Shown here: piece after piece, positions 44,674 through 53,766 of the stretch | How positions within the stretch are numbered: the stretch's first letter is position 1 | How the letters are laid out: the number at the start of each line of letters is the position of its first letter | From: Azorhizobium oxalatiphilum | GTDB lineage: Bacteria > Pseudomonadota > Alphaproteobacteria > Rhizobiales > Xanthobacteraceae | Direction: 5' to 3' | DNA length: 64,000 nucleotides | NCBI RefSeq assembly: GCF_014635325.1 | Contig: NZ_BMCT01000001.1 | Location: 1,393,743-1,457,742, forward strand | Made by a program: the position numbers and the translations under genes | Notes under the pieces: model-generated | Seen by the model: only the letters and a program-made list of their open reading frames with translations | Databases searched by the model: none | What the model was told of the DNA's origin: nothing

Positions 44674-46737
44674 TCAATTCTTGGTGGCGACGATGCAGCC
44701 GAAGCGGTCGATGGTGGCGGTCCAGCCGGGCGGGATGGCGGTGGTGGTCTCGCGCTCCTCGATGATGGCCGGGCCGGCGACGCTCTGGCCCACCGCCAGC
44801 GTCATGCGCTCATAGACGGCGGCGTCCTGATCATCTTCCCAGGCATGCACCTTGCGGAAACCCTTCGGCGTGCCGGGGGCCTGCGAGGCGCGCATGGTGG
44901 CGTGGAAGGGCACCACCGGGCCGCGCGCGGTCACGCGCCAGGTCACGATCTCCATGGGGACGTGGGAGGGGTTCACGCCATAGAGGTGATGGTAGGCGGC
45001 CGCGAACAGATCGCCGATGGCGGCGGTGTCGCGGGCGATGCGCGGATCGGCCTCGAAGGTCACGGTCACTTCGTGCTGCTGCCCGAAATAGCGCATGTCG
45101 GCGCCGATCAGGATGGTGACGTCGGCAGCCGCGCAGCCGGCCTCGCGCAGGGCGGCGCGGCCCTCGGCTTCCAGATCGCCGAGGATGCGGGTCACGCGGT
45201 CCCAGTCGAGATCATCGAGGCTGGTGAGGTCGGAGCGCACGAGATCGAGGCGCACCGGCGTCACCAGCGTGCCGAAGGCGGACAGGACGCTGGACTGCGG
45301 CGGCACGATCATGGCCGTGCTTTGCAGCAGCTCGGCGACGCCGCAGGCATGCAGCGGGCCGGCGCCGCCGAAGGCGAACAGGGGCAGGCCGCGATAATCC
45401 ACGCCGCGATCGGTGGCATGGGTGCGGGCGGCGGAGGCCATGGCCTCGGTGACGATGCGATAGATGCCGCGCGCGGCCTGCACGCTGGACACCTTCAGGT
45501 CCGCGCCCAGTTTGCCCATGGCGGTGCCGGCGGCCGCCAGATCCAGCGGCATGTCGCCGCCGAGGAAGTTATCCGCATCGATGAGGCCGAGCACGAGGTC
45601 GGCGTCGGTGACGGTGGCGTTCTTGCCGCCGCGTCCGTAGCAGGCCGGTCCCGGATTGGAGCCGGCGCTCTCCGGGCCGACCTTCAGGAGGCCGAGATCG
45701 TCCACATGGGCGATGGAGCCGCCGCCGGCGCCGATCTCGATCAGGTCGATGGAGGGCACGGTGACGGGCAGGCCGGAGCCTTCCTTGAAGCGATAGCGGC
45801 GATCCACCTCGAACAGGCCGGTGACGAGGGGGGTGCGGTTCTCGATCAGGCACGCCTTGGCGGTGGTGCCGCCCATGTCGAAGCTCATGAGCCGGTCGAT
45901 GCCCAGCATCTCGGCATAATGGCAGGCGGCGAGCGCGCCCGCGGCCGGTCCGCTCTCGATCATGCGCACGGGATTACGCCCGGCGGTCTCCGCGCCCACC
46001 ACGCCGCCGGAGGAGAGCATGATAAGCGGGGTGTTGGCGAAGCCCTCGTCGCGCAGGCGCTCGGAGAGGCGGCGCAGATAGGGTTGCGAGATGGGCATGG
46101 CGTAGGCGTTCACCGTGGCGGTGGAGGCGCGCTGGTATTCGCGGATCTGCGGCGCTACGTCGGACGAGGTGCAGATGAAGGTGTCGTTGAGCAGGCGCTG
46201 CAGCTCGGTCGCCACCTTGGTCTCGTTGGTGCCGTTGGCGAAGGAATTGAGGAAGCAGATGGCCACCGCCTTCGCGCCGGAGGTGCGAATGGCCTCCGCC
46301 AGCGTGGCGATGTCGGCGTCGGTGGGGCTTTCGAGCACGGTGCCGTCCGCCAGCACGCGCTCCTTGATGCCGAAGGTCAGGTCGGAGGAGACCAGCGGCT
46401 CGGGGAATTCGATCTGCGGATCGTACATGTCGTAGCGGTGCTCGTTGCGGATGGCGAGCACATCGCGAAAACCGTCCGTGACCACGAGGGCGGTGGGAAA
46501 GCCCTTGCGCTCGATGAGCGCGTTGGTGACGACGGTGGTGGCATGCACCACCACGCCATTCACGTCGTCGGCGGAAACGCCGGCCTTGTGCAGCACCTGA
46601 TCAACGCCGCGGAAGAAGCCTTCCAGCAGGTCGTGATGGGTGGTGAGCGTCTTGTCCACCTGCAGGCGCCCGTCGGAATGGCGCAGCACGATGTCGGTGA
46701 AGGTTCCGCCGATGTCGACGGCCAGCGAATAGGTCAT
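44674..46737 (-). CDS. hyuA: Hydantoinase A/oxoprolinase family protein (HyuA)
   Basis: A 687-residue ATP-binding subunit. It opens with the ASKHA phosphate-binding motif LAVDIGGTFTDIVLRH; further text includes ATTVVTNALIERKG, MIESGPAAGALAACHYAEMLG, MSFDMGGTTAKACLIE and ALFAFGGAGPLHACGVAE, all diagnostic of the N-methylhydantoinase A/5-oxoprolinase family. It follows iclR by three bases and precedes hyuB by 11. The pair probably activates a cyclic amide carbonyl by phosphorylation; the actual substrate is open. Confidence 0.94.
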   Translation of the reverse strand: MTYSLAVDIGGTFTDIVLRHSDGRLQVDKTLTTHHDLLEGFFRGVDQVLHKAGVSADDVNGVVVHATTVVTNALIERKGFPTALVVTDGFRDVLAIRNEHRYDMYDPQIEFPEPLVSSDLTFGIKERVLADGTVLESPTDADIATLAEAIRTSGAKAVAICFLNSFANGTNETKVATELQRLLNDTFICTSSDVAPQIREYQRASTATVNAYAMPISQPYLRRLSERLRDEGFANTPLIMLSSGGVVGAETAGRNPVRMIESGPAAGALAACHYAEMLGIDRLMSFDMGGTTAKACLIENRTPLVTGLFEVDRRYRFKEGSGLPVTVPSIDLIEIGAGGGSIAHVDDLGLLKVGPESAGSNPGPACYGRGGKNATVTDADLVLGLIDADNFLGGDMPLDLAAAGTAMGKLGADLKVSSVQAARGIYRIVTEAMASAARTHATDRGVDYRGLPLFAFGGAGPLHACGVAELLQSTAMIVPPQSSVLSAFGTLVTPVRLDLVRSDLTSLDDLDWDRVTRILGDLEAEGRAALREAGCAAADVTILIGADMRYFGQQHEVTVTFEADPRIARDTAAIGDLFAAAYHHLYGVNPSHVPMEIVTWRVTARGPVVPFHATMRASQAPGTPKGFRKVHAWEDDQDAAVYERMTLAVGQSVAGPAIIEERETTTAIPPGWTATIDRFGCIVATKN

Positions 46738-46740
46738 GGG

Positions 46741-47598
46741 TCAGCTTCTCCATCCGAGGCTGCGGGAGATACGGCCGGCGGCGCCGGTCACTTCCGAAAC
46801 CTGCGCGTCTTCGGGATCGGGGGGGATGAACTGCGTGGCGCCGACGATGGCGAGCGAGCCGACCAGCGCGCCGCGATGGTCGAACACCGGGGCGGCCACG
46901 GTGTTGACGCCGGTGATCACTTCGTCCGGCGCGGTGGCCCAGCCGCGGGCCTTCACCTCGGCGATGGCGGCGGTGAGCGCCTCCGGGGTGGAGAGGGTGC
47001 GCGGGGTCCAGCTCTTCAGCGGGGCGGCCAGCACCCGCTCGGCCAGTTCCGTGGGGCCGAAGGCCAGCCACACCTTGCCATGGGCGCTGGCGTGGAAATC
47101 GAGCCTTGTGCCGGGGCGGGTGGCGAATTCGATGAGGGTGCGGCCCTGCACCAGTTCCAGCACCACCAGTTCGCCGTCGATGAGGGCGCAGATGGTGACG
47201 GCCTGCCCGGTGCGGTCGCGCAGGTCCATCAGCTCCGTGCGGGCGGCGGAGAGCACATCGAAGCGGGCGCGCAGGGCCTCGCCCAGCACCATGAGCTTGA
47301 CGCCGGCCTCATAGCGGCCGGTCTCCGGCTCCTGCCGCACGAAGCCGTGGCGCTGGAGCGTCACGAGGTGGCGATAGCAGGTGGCCTTGGAGGCGGCGAA
47401 ATGGCCGGCGATCTGGGCCAGCGGCAGCGGCCGGCTTTGCAGCGCAAGGTATTCCACCATGCGCAGCGCGAGATCGAGCGTGCTCGTTCCCGTGGCGGAA
47501 GATGACTGCCCGTTGGCCGAAGACGGGCCGGCTCCGGATTTGGCGTCCGGTGGCGGCGCGGCTTTGCTGCGGGCATGCGTGGTCGTGCGTGGTGGCAC
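46741..47598 (-). CDS. IclR-family transcriptional regulator
   Basis: A 285-residue regulator with winged HTH (residues about 40-100; LPLAQIAGHFAASKATCYRHLVTLQRHGFV) and an IclR effector domain (about 115-275; FHASAHGKVWLAFGP, GVNTVAAPVFDHRGALVGSLAIVG). The GTG at 47598 has AAGGGA upstream. The first 38 residues are a disordered Ser/Ala/Pro-rich extension. It is the first gene of the hyuAB/HAAT operon and sits beside an 8-bp inverted repeat at 47628-47655, so it probably controls its own operon. Confidence 0.93.
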   Translation of the reverse strand: MPPRTTTHARSKAAPPPDAKSGAGPSSANGQSSSATGTSTLDLALRMVEYLALQSRPLPLAQIAGHFAASKATCYRHLVTLQRHGFVRQEPETGRYEAGVKLMVLGEALRARFDVLSAARTELMDLRDRTGQAVTICALIDGELVVLELVQGRTLIEFATRPGTRLDFHASAHGKVWLAFGPTELAERVLAAPLKSWTPRTLSTPEALTAAIAEVKARGWATAPDEVITGVNTVAAPVFDHRGALVGSLAIVGATQFIPPDPEDAQVSEVTGAAGRISRSLGWRS

Positions 47599-48124
47599 GC
47601 GCCCATTCCCTTGCTGGCGTTTCCTCTGATGTTTCGTTTTGAATAATGAAACATCGTTTTGTTATAATCAGGCTACGATGCGTTTTCTGCTTGGTCAAGC
47701 ATGCGATCTACTTTCCTGCGGGGAGGCCGGAAGCGGGAAATCGACCCGGAAGGACGCTATTCGACGGCGCCAGCATGTCTCTGCTCAGAGATAATCATCG
47801 GATCAGTAATGCATATGAGGAAAGGGCGGTGGCGCGGGCTGGGCCTGCGCGGAACTTCGGTCGCGGGCAAAGCATGCTGCTCCCGCAGATGATCGAATGC
47901 ACAATTTATGACAGATCGCTGGCGGCGGGGCGAACCCCGGGGCGGGGCCTCCATGCAGCACGGCGTTTCCGACCGTTATGGGTCGATTTCGGACTGCCAC
48001 AGGCCGCGCTGCCACGCTTGTCGAGTCCGGCTTGGTCATGGACGGAACGCAAGGCCCGCCGTCGATGGACCGCCCCGCAGCTGTAAATTAGGATGGGCTG
48101 GGGGAATTCTAGCGGAGCATCACC
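47599..48124. other. Regulatory gap between iclR and the small peptide gene
   Basis: Of these 526 bases, the left 100 hold the iclR promoter and operator. Bases 47710-48124 are a long untranslated stretch upstream of the 59-residue peptide. It includes several GC-rich stems (for example GGGGCGAACCCC near 47937) and a possible TAAATT -10 near 48084. No open frame in it has convincing coding character and no known riboswitch class was recognised. Confidence 0.5.
47628..47698 (-). promoter_or_regulatory. iclR operon promoter and IclR-type operator
   Basis: Reading the minus strand, TTGACC (47693-47698) and TAGCCT (47670-47675) are 17 bases apart and form a plausible promoter. Downstream lies the perfect inverted repeat GATGTTTC-N12-GAAACATC (47628-47655), a good autoregulatory operator. 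On the plus strand TTGAAT (47639-47644) and a perfect TATAAT (47663-47668), 18 bases apart, form a second promoter pointing toward the small peptide, overlapping the same operator. Confidence 0.55.
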
Positions 48125-48304
48125 ATGAGCGACGAGCGGACAGCAGCGGACAAGGCCGCCAACCCGGAAGCCGAGACGGTCGATACGTCGGTCCCGGCAA
48201 GCCAGCCGGAGCCCCTGTCCGACAAGGCGCTCGACGCGGTCGCGGGTGCCGGCCGCATTAATTCCAGCCAGTATCCCAAGGGCTGGGTCAGCGAGACGGA
48301 ATAG
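48125..48304 (+). CDS. Small peptide with double-glycine-type leader motif (candidate RiPP/secreted peptide precursor)
   Basis: A 59-residue open frame too short for usual gene finders. It starts MSDERTAADK and has a purine-rich AGCGGAG ribosome site about nine bases upstream. Residues 1-30 are acidic, Ala/Pro-rich and probably disordered. Residues 31-43, LSDKALDAVAGAG, follow the LS..ELD.VAGG pattern of leaders cut after a double glycine by peptidase-ABC exporters. The remainder, RINSSQYPKGWVSETE, would be a 16-residue core without Cys. A terminator follows at 48347, showing a transcription unit that ends right after it. No modifying enzyme or peptidase-transporter is nearby, so it would be an orphan precursor. 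It might instead be a small regulatory protein. Confidence 0.6.
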   Translation: MSDERTAADKAANPEAETVDTSVPASQPEPLSDKALDAVAGAGRINSSQYPKGWVSETE

Positions 48305-48342
48305 TGGCGCGCCGGGCCATCCGCCGCCGGTAACGCCGCAAA

Positions 48343-48370
48343 CAAAAAAGGCGGGCCGAAGCCCGCCTTT
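48343..48370. terminator. Bidirectional intrinsic terminator between peptide gene and dctA
   Basis: AAAAAAGGCGGGC-CGAA-GCCCGCCTTT: a 7-bp GC stem (10 bp with the A/T pairs) with a tetraloop that reads TTCG on the minus strand. The minus strand ends in TTTTTTG, making it a textbook terminator for dctA; the plus strand has only TTTCT, a weaker terminator for the peptide gene. Confidence 0.88.
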
Positions 48371-48417
48371 CTCGATCAGGAAAACCCGAGGCGCTTGCTC
48401 GCCTCGGTCTCCGTATG

Positions 48418-49764
48418 TCATTCGGCCGGGACGGGGGCCGGGAAGGTCTCGGGGCCGTCCTGCTCCAGCGGGATCGGGTTTCCGGCCAGAGCGGCGTTGA
48501 GGCGCTCCACGTCCAGCTCGCCTTCCCAGCGCGCGACCACGATGGTGGCCACCGCATTGCCGATGAAGTTGGTGATGGCGCGGCATTCCGACATGAAGCG
48601 GTCGATGCCGAGGATCAGCGCCATGCCGGCCAGCGGCACGGTGGGCACCACCGAGAGCGTGGCGGCCAGCGTGATGAAGCCCGCACCCGTGATGCCGGCG
48701 GCGCCCTTGGAAGAGAGCATCGCCACCAGCAGCAGCAGGATCTGGTCCCACAGGCTCAGGTGGATGCCGGTGGCCTGCGCGATGAAGAGCGCGGCCAGCG
48801 TCATGTAGATGTTGGTGCCGTCGAGGTTGAAGGAATAGCCCGTCGGGATGACGAGGCCCACCACCGACTTGCGGCAGCCGGCCTGTTCCATCTTCTCCAG
48901 CAGGCTCGGGAGAGCGGCTTCCGAGGAGGAGGTGCCGAGCACCAGCAGCAGCTCTTCCTTGATGTAGCGCAGCAGCGCGAAGATGGAGAAGCCGTTGTAG
49001 CGGGCCACCAGACCCAGCACGACCACCACGAACAGGAAGGACGTGAGGTAGAAGGTGGCGATGAGGAACAGCAGGTTCGCCACCGAGCCGATGCCATAGC
49101 GGCCGATGGTGAAGGCCATGGCGCCGAAGGCGCCGATGGGGGCGGTCTTCATCAGGATGTGCACGAGGCGGAACATGGCGGCGGACGCGGACTGGAACAG
49201 CCGCATCACAGGCTCGCCGCGATCACCCACGCCGGCCAGGGCGATGCCGAACAGCACCGAGAAGAACAGCACCTGCAGCACGTCGCCGGAGCCGAACGCG
49301 GCCACCGGGGTCGCCGGGATGATGTTCATCAGGAAGCCGACGATGGTGCTGTCATGCGCCTTCGCCACGTAGGAGGCGGTGGCCTTGGGGTCCAGCGTCG
49401 CGGGGTCGATGTTCATGCCCGCGCCGGGCTGCACCACATTGGCGATGATGAGGCCGATGATCAGCGCCAGGGTGGAGAAGGTGAGGAAGTAGAGCATGGC
49501 CTTGCCGGCCACGCGGCCGACCTTGCCGAGATCGCGCATGCCGGCGATGCCGGTCACAACGGTGAGGAAGATCACCGGCGCGATCACCATCTTCACCAGC
49601 TTGATGAAGGCATCGCCCAGCGGCTGCAGCTGCACGGCGAAGGCCGGATAATAGTGGCCGAGCACGATGCCGACGAGGATGGCGAACAGCACCTGCACAT
49701 AGAGCTGCTGATAGATCTTGCGCGGCTTCTTCGGGGCCGACCCCGCTGGGATGGCGATGGCCAT
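48418..49764 (-). CDS. dctA: C4-dicarboxylate:cation symporter DctA
   Basis: A 448-residue inner-membrane carrier of the DAACS family that imports succinate, fumarate and malate. The ATG at 49764 has CAGGAG eight bases upstream. Diagnostic text: [21 protein letters not shown], the serine-rich loop [44 protein letters not shown] and [14 protein letters not shown]. It is divergent from dctBD, the classic rhizobial order. Expression should depend on sigma-54 and DctD, since both the promoter and two activator sites are visible upstream. Confidence 0.97.
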   Translation of the reverse strand: MAIAIPAGSAPKKPRKIYQQLYVQVLFAILVGIVLGHYYPAFAVQLQPLGDAFIKLVKMVIAPVIFLTVVTGIAGMRDLGKVGRVAGKAMLYFLTFSTLALIIGLIIANVVQPGAGMNIDPATLDPKATASYVAKAHDSTIVGFLMNIIPATPVAAFGSGDVLQVLFFSVLFGIALAGVGDRGEPVMRLFQSASAAMFRLVHILMKTAPIGAFGAMAFTIGRYGIGSVANLLFLIATFYLTSFLFVVVVLGLVARYNGFSIFALLRYIKEELLLVLGTSSSEAALPSLLEKMEQAGCRKSVVGLVIPTGYSFNLDGTNIYMTLAALFIAQATGIHLSLWDQILLLLVAMLSSKGAAGITGAGFITLAATLSVVPTVPLAGMALILGIDRFMSECRAITNFIGNAVATIVVARWEGELDVERLNAALAGNPIPLEQDGPETFPAPVPAE

Positions 49765-49861
49765 GGACGTTTCTCCTGTCGGCCCTTCCTGCCTCGGAAA
49801 CACGGGCAGCGTGGGGAACCGGGTGGACACACGAGGCGTGACGCCTCTGCGGCAGGAAACC

Positions 49862-49876
49862 GCAAGAGGCGTGCCA
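49862..49876 (-). promoter_or_regulatory. Sigma-54 (RpoN) promoter of dctA
   Basis: On the minus strand the sequence TGGCACG-CCTC-TTGC (49876 down to 49862) is a full match to the -24/-12 consensus TGGCACG-N4-TTGC. Transcription should begin about 12 bases further, near 49850, giving an 85-base leader before the dctA ATG at 49764. Confidence 0.92.
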
Positions 49877-49958
49877 AGTGCGCCGAGCCACCTTTCGGCC
49901 GCCAGATGACTGAATCTTAAGGAGAAGTTTTTCGCCCCGCGCGGCCGATTTGACCGGA

Positions 49959-49976
49959 TGTGCGGAAAATCGCACA
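49959..49976. promoter_or_regulatory. DctD-binding site 1 (upstream activator sequence)
   Basis: TGTGCG-GAAAAT-CGCACA is a perfect 6-bp inverted repeat with 6-base spacer. It is like the DctD sites upstream of rhizobial dctA. It lies about 90-100 bases upstream of the sigma-54 promoter. Confidence 0.85.
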
Positions 49977-49992
49977 TTGTGGCCGCCGGGGC

Positions 49993-50010
49993 TGTGTGAA
50001 ATCTCGCACA
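49993..50010. promoter_or_regulatory. DctD-binding site 2 (upstream activator sequence)
   Basis: TGTGTG-AAATCT-CGCACA differs from the perfect inverted repeat by one base. Its centre is 34 bp from that of site 1, about three helical turns, so two DctD dimers would bind the same DNA face. It ends 58 bases before the dctB start. Confidence 0.82.
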
Positions 50011-50068
50011 GAATGGCCCGGGAGAAGGCTTCCGGAAGGCTTTTCAGAGAACGCGTGGGATCTGCGCC

Positions 50069-51907
50069 GTGACCACTGATCTGCGCGACCGGCCGTTTCC
50101 GGTTGCTCGCAAGGCTCGACCTATATCGTGGCTGTTTCTGGGCGTGCTGGCCATCGCCAGCCTGATCGCGCTGGATGCGCTGGCGCGGCGGGGGGCGGAG
50201 CGCTGGGCGCTGTCGCAGGTGCGGCTCAATGCCGAGGCGGCGGTGGGGCTTCGCGTGGCCATGCTGCGCTCGGAGATCGAGAAGCAGCGGACCCTGCCGC
50301 TGGTTCTGGCCGAGGACCCCGGCGTGCGCGCGGCGCTGGAACGGCCGGAGGAGGCCCGCCTGCTCTCGCTGGACGCCCGGCTGGAGGCGCTGGCCGAAGC
50401 CACGCGCGCAGGCGCCATCTATCTGCTGGATACGCGCGGCATGACCATTGCCGCCAGCAACTACCGTTCCGACGAGAGCTTCGTCGGCAGCGACTATTCC
50501 TTCCGGCCCTATTTCCAGACCGCCATGACGGACGGCCACACCGAGCATTTCGCCTTCGGCACCGTGAGCCTGCGCCCCGGCCTCTACATGTCCCGCCGGC
50601 TGGAGGGGAACACCGGCCCGTTGGGCGTGATCGTGGTGAAGGCCGAGTTCGGGCAGGTGCAGGACGAATGGCGGCGCTTCGTGGAGCCCACGTTTGCCAC
50701 CGACGAGCGTGGCATCGTGCTGGTCTCCAGCGAGGCCGCCTGGCGGTTCCGGGCCACGGTTCCGGTGCCGGAGCACCAGCGGGCGGAAATCCGCACGAGC
50801 CTCCAGTTCGGCGATGCGCCGCTGGACATCCTGCCCATCCGCCCGGTGCAGGTGCCGCCCGAGACGGTGGTTGTGGATGCCCCGCAGGCACTGGCCGGCC
50901 AGACCTTCGTGGAGGTGGAGGCGCCTGTCCCCACCACCGGCTGGACCCTGCACATGCTGGCGCCCACCGCGCCCTCGCTGCCGCTGGCCACCACAGCGGC
51001 GCGCTCGCTGGCGCTGCTGTTCGCGGTGGCCGGCTTCGGCTCGCTCGGCTTCTGGCTGGCCCGCCGGCGACGGCTGGAGGAGGAGCGCGAGCAGGAGGCC
51101 GCCGCCCGTCGCGAGCTGGAAGCCCGCGTCGCCGAGCGCACCGCGGAATTGTCTGATGCCAACGATCTTCTGCGCGGCGAGATGGAAGAACGCCAGCGCA
51201 CGCAGGCGGAAGTGACCGAATTGCAGGACGAACTGGTGCAGGCCTCCAAGCTGACCGTGCTGGGCCAGATCGCCGCCAGCGTGGCCCATGAGGTGAACCA
51301 GCCGGTGGCCGCCATCCGCACCTATGCGGAGAATACGAAGCTGTTCCTCGATCGTGGCGATCAGGATGCCGCCCGGCAGAACCTTGCCATCATCGGCAAT
51401 CTCACCGATCGCGTGGGCAGCATCACCGGCGAACTGCGCGCCTTCGCCCGCAAGAGCCCGGCGGAGGTTTCGCGGGTGTCCCTGCGCGCGGTGATCGACG
51501 GGGCGGGTCTCCTCGTGGGCCACCGCCTGCGCCAGCAGGATATCGCGCTGGAGGAGGAGCTGGGCGCTGAAGACCTCACCGTGCTCGCGGCCCCCGTGCG
51601 GCTGGAGCAGGTGTTCGTGAACCTGTTGCAGAACGCGGCCGAGGCGCTGGGCGACAGGGAGGGCGGGCGCATCCGCATCGCGGCGCGGGCCGATGCGGAG
51701 CGGGTGATCATCACCGTCTCCGACAATGGCCCCGGCCTGCCGCAGGAGGTGCGCAAGGCACTGTTCATGCCGTTCGTCACCACCAAGTCCGCCGGGCTCG
51801 GCCTCGGGCTGGTCATCTCGCGCGACATCATCACCGAATTCGGCGGCACCTTCAGTGCCGACGAAGGGGAGGGCGCCATCTTCACCATCACCCTGCCGAG
51901 GGCCTGA
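50069..51907 (+). CDS. dctB: C4-dicarboxylate sensor histidine kinase DctB
   Basis: A 612-residue membrane kinase. The N-terminal helix (about residues 20-40) is followed by a periplasmic double-Cache sensor domain (about 55-300; [34 protein letters not shown]-type text), a second membrane helix (about 308-335), a coiled coil and the kinase core. The phosphoacceptor is His407 in [19 protein letters not shown]; the N-box is [10 protein letters not shown] and the G-boxes DNGPGLP and GLGLGLVIS. The GTG start has only a weak ribosome site. It senses dicarboxylates (with DctA in rhizobia) and phosphorylates DctD, whose gene starts four bases after its stop. Confidence 0.95.
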   Translation: MTTDLRDRPFPVARKARPISWLFLGVLAIASLIALDALARRGAERWALSQVRLNAEAAVGLRVAMLRSEIEKQRTLPLVLAEDPGVRAALERPEEARLLSLDARLEALAEATRAGAIYLLDTRGMTIAASNYRSDESFVGSDYSFRPYFQTAMTDGHTEHFAFGTVSLRPGLYMSRRLEGNTGPLGVIVVKAEFGQVQDEWRRFVEPTFATDERGIVLVSSEAAWRFRATVPVPEHQRAEIRTSLQFGDAPLDILPIRPVQVPPETVVVDAPQALAGQTFVEVEAPVPTTGWTLHMLAPTAPSLPLATTAARSLALLFAVAGFGSLGFWLARRRRLEEEREQEAAARRELEARVAERTAELSDANDLLRGEMEERQRTQAEVTELQDELVQASKLTVLGQIAASVAHEVNQPVAAIRTYAENTKLFLDRGDQDAARQNLAIIGNLTDRVGSITGELRAFARKSPAEVSRVSLRAVIDGAGLLVGHRLRQQDIALEEELGAEDLTVLAAPVRLEQVFVNLLQNAAEALGDREGGRIRIAARADAERVIITVSDNGPGLPQEVRKALFMPFVTTKSAGLGLGLVISRDIITEFGGTFSADEGEGAIFTITLPRA

Positions 51908-51911
51908 CGCC

Positions 51912-53246
51912 ATGGATGTGGCCTTCATCGACGACGACGAGATTCTGCGCGCGGCCAATACGCAGGCGCTCATGCTGGCGGGCCTGAAGGTGGCGCCCTA
52001 CGGCTCGGCGCAGGCGGCGCTGGAGGAGATCGACGCCAGCTTCGCCGGCGTGGTGGTGAGCGACGTGCGCATGCCGCGCATCGACGGGCTGGAGCTGTTC
52101 CGTCGCCTGAAGCGCATCGATCCGCATCTGCCCGTCATCCTCATCACCGGCCATGGCGACATCGCCATGGCGGTGGAGGCCATGCGCGAGGGCGCCTATG
52201 ACTTCCTCGCCAAGCCCTATGCCGGTGATCGCCTGCTCGGCAGCATCCGCCACGCGCTGGAGAAGCGCCGGCTCGTGCTGGAGAACCGCGAGCTGAAGCG
52301 CACCGCGCAGGCGGGCGGGGATGCCTTCCCGCTCATCGGCGCCGATCCGGCCATGGAGCGCCTGCGCCAGACTCTGCACCAGCTCGCGGATGCCGACGTG
52401 GACGTGCTGGTGGAGGGCGAGACCGGCTCCGGCAAGGAGGTGGTGGCCAATCAGCTGCATCTCCTGAGCCACCGTGCCCAACGCCCGTTCGTGGCGGTGA
52501 ATTGCGGCGCGCTGCCGGAGACCATGATCGAGAGCGAGCTGTTCGGCCATGAGGCGGGGGCTTTTACGGGCGCGGCCAAGAAGCGGGTGGGGCGCATCGC
52601 CTTCGCGCACGGGGGCACGCTGTTTCTGGATGAGATCGAGGCCATGTCGCCGGCCCTGCAGGTGAAGCTCCTGCGCGTGCTGGAGGCGCGCGAGGTGATC
52701 CCGCTCGGCGCCAACGAGGCGCGCAAGGTGGATATACGCGTGGTGGCGGCCTCCAAGATCGACCTGCTGGACCTCGTGCGGACGGAAAAATTCCGCGAGG
52801 ATCTCTACTACCGCCTGCATGTGGCGTCCGTGCGTATCCCGGCGCTGCGCGAGCGGCGGTCCGACGTGCCGCTGCTGTTCGGCCACTTCCTGGCCCATGC
52901 GGCAAAACGCTTCCGTCGCGAGCCGCCACTGGTGGAGCGCTCGGTGCTGGACCATCTGGAGGGGCATGACTGGCCGGGCAATGTGCGCGAGCTGATGCAC
53001 TATGCCGAGCGTGTGGCGCTGGGGCTGGAAGGGGCGCGTCCGGCGCAGCCTGCTGCCGACGTCTCCCACCTCACCTTGCCGCAGCGCATGGATGCCTTCG
53101 AAGCCGACCAGATCCGCGCCGCGCTCGCCGCCAGCCAGGGCGATGTGCAGGCCACCGTGAAGGAGCTCGGCATCCCGCGGAAAACCTTCTACGACAAGCT
53201 GCACCGCCACGGCATCGACCAGAACGCCTTCCGGGTGGGGAAGTAG
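51912..53246 (+). CDS. dctD: Sigma-54-dependent response regulator DctD
   Basis: A 444-residue NtrC-family activator. Receiver domain residues 1-120 with phosphoacceptor Asp51 (VVSDVRMP) and Lys101; AAA+ domain about 140-370 with Walker A GETGSGKE at 169-176, the sigma-54-contacting GAFTGA at 216-221 and Walker [11 protein letters not shown]; a C-terminal Fis-type HTH ([22 protein letters not shown]). It activates dctA from the two sites at 49959 and 50010. Confidence 0.96.
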   Translation: MDVAFIDDDEILRAANTQALMLAGLKVAPYGSAQAALEEIDASFAGVVVSDVRMPRIDGLELFRRLKRIDPHLPVILITGHGDIAMAVEAMREGAYDFLAKPYAGDRLLGSIRHALEKRRLVLENRELKRTAQAGGDAFPLIGADPAMERLRQTLHQLADADVDVLVEGETGSGKEVVANQLHLLSHRAQRPFVAVNCGALPETMIESELFGHEAGAFTGAAKKRVGRIAFAHGGTLFLDEIEAMSPALQVKLLRVLEAREVIPLGANEARKVDIRVVAASKIDLLDLVRTEKFREDLYYRLHVASVRIPALRERRSDVPLLFGHFLAHAAKRFRREPPLVERSVLDHLEGHDWPGNVRELMHYAERVALGLEGARPAQPAADVSHLTLPQRMDAFEADQIRAALAASQGDVQATVKELGIPRKTFYDKLHRHGIDQNAFRVGK

Positions 53247-53273
53247 GGAGGGGCCTCGCCGTCCCGCGCCACA

Positions 53274-53313
53274 GGCTCCCTCTCCCGCTTGCGGGGGAGG
53301 GTTGGGGAGGGGG
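53274..53313. repeat. Dispersed CCTCTCCC palindromic repeat, copy 2
   Basis: The first 28 bases are identical to 38095-38122 and the tail (TTGGGGAGGGGG) differs slightly. The stem may serve as a 3' end for dctBD and the convergent ArsC-like gene. Confidence 0.75.
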
Positions 53314-53382
53314 CTGGACCAGGTGCGCCACTGTTCAAGAGCGCATGGCGTGGTGTGCGTTGGAGAGGGCCTCCCTCTCCGC

Positions 53383-53733
53383 TTAGCCCGCGAACGCCTC
53401 ATACTCCGCCGGCTTGAAGCCGACGAGGATCTTGCCGCCCTTCGCCAGCACCGGGCGCTTGATCATGGAGGGCTGCGCCAGCATGAGGGCGATGGCCTTC
53501 TCCTCCGTCAGGTCCGCCCGGTCGTCCTCGGGCAGCTTGCGGAAGGTGGTGCCGGCGGTGTTGAGCAGAGGCTTCCAGCCCACGAGCCTGATCCAGCCTT
53601 CCAGCGTCTGCCGGTCGATGCCGGAGGCCTTGTAGTCATGGAAGGCGTAAGCGACCTTGTGTTCGTCGAGCCACGTGCGGGCCTTCTTCATGGTGTCGCA
53701 GTTCTTGATGCCGTAGATGGTGGGCGCGGCCAT
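53383..53733 (-). CDS. ArsC/Spx-like protein of the YffB family
   Basis: A 116-residue thioredoxin-fold protein. Motifs: IYGIKNCDTMKKARTWLDEH, with the single active-site-type Cys12, FHDYKASGIDRQTLEGWI, and the C-terminal SMIKRPVLAKGGKILVGF. This matches YffB-type ArsC-related reductases; the true arsenate reductase Arg triad is not evident, so arsenate reduction is not claimed. It is a single gene after dctD, convergent, with the LysR gene upstream on the same strand. Confidence 0.92.
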   Translation of the reverse strand: MAAPTIYGIKNCDTMKKARTWLDEHKVAYAFHDYKASGIDRQTLEGWIRLVGWKPLLNTAGTTFRKLPEDDRADLTEEKAIALMLAQPSMIKRPVLAKGGKILVGFKPAEYEAFAG

Positions 53734-53766
53734 GGCGGGGTCCGTGAAAACAGGAAAGACGGGCGC

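Noticed and set aside
43100-46737. HyuA/HyuB considered as acetone carboxylase
   Set aside because: No gamma subunit gene is adjacent, and gene order with an HAAT importer fits the hydantoinase/oxoprolinase type better.
44845-47505. Long plus-strand open frame opposite hyuA and iclR
   Set aside because: Antisense shadow with Gly/His/Arg-rich text; both minus-strand proteins are clear family members.
47701-47954. Short frames on both strands between iclR and the small peptide
   Set aside because: No ribosome sites with conserved or plausible protein text were seen; Arg/Pro-rich composition looks non-coding.
49352-51973. Long minus-strand open frame opposite dctB and through the dctA promoter
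   Set aside because: It crosses the sigma-54 promoter and DctD sites and is antisense to dctB; its frame within dctA is the wrong one.
53383-53733. Considered as an arsenate reductase of an ars operon
   Set aside because: No ars genes nearby, and the sequence is of the YffB subgroup without the clear arginine triad.
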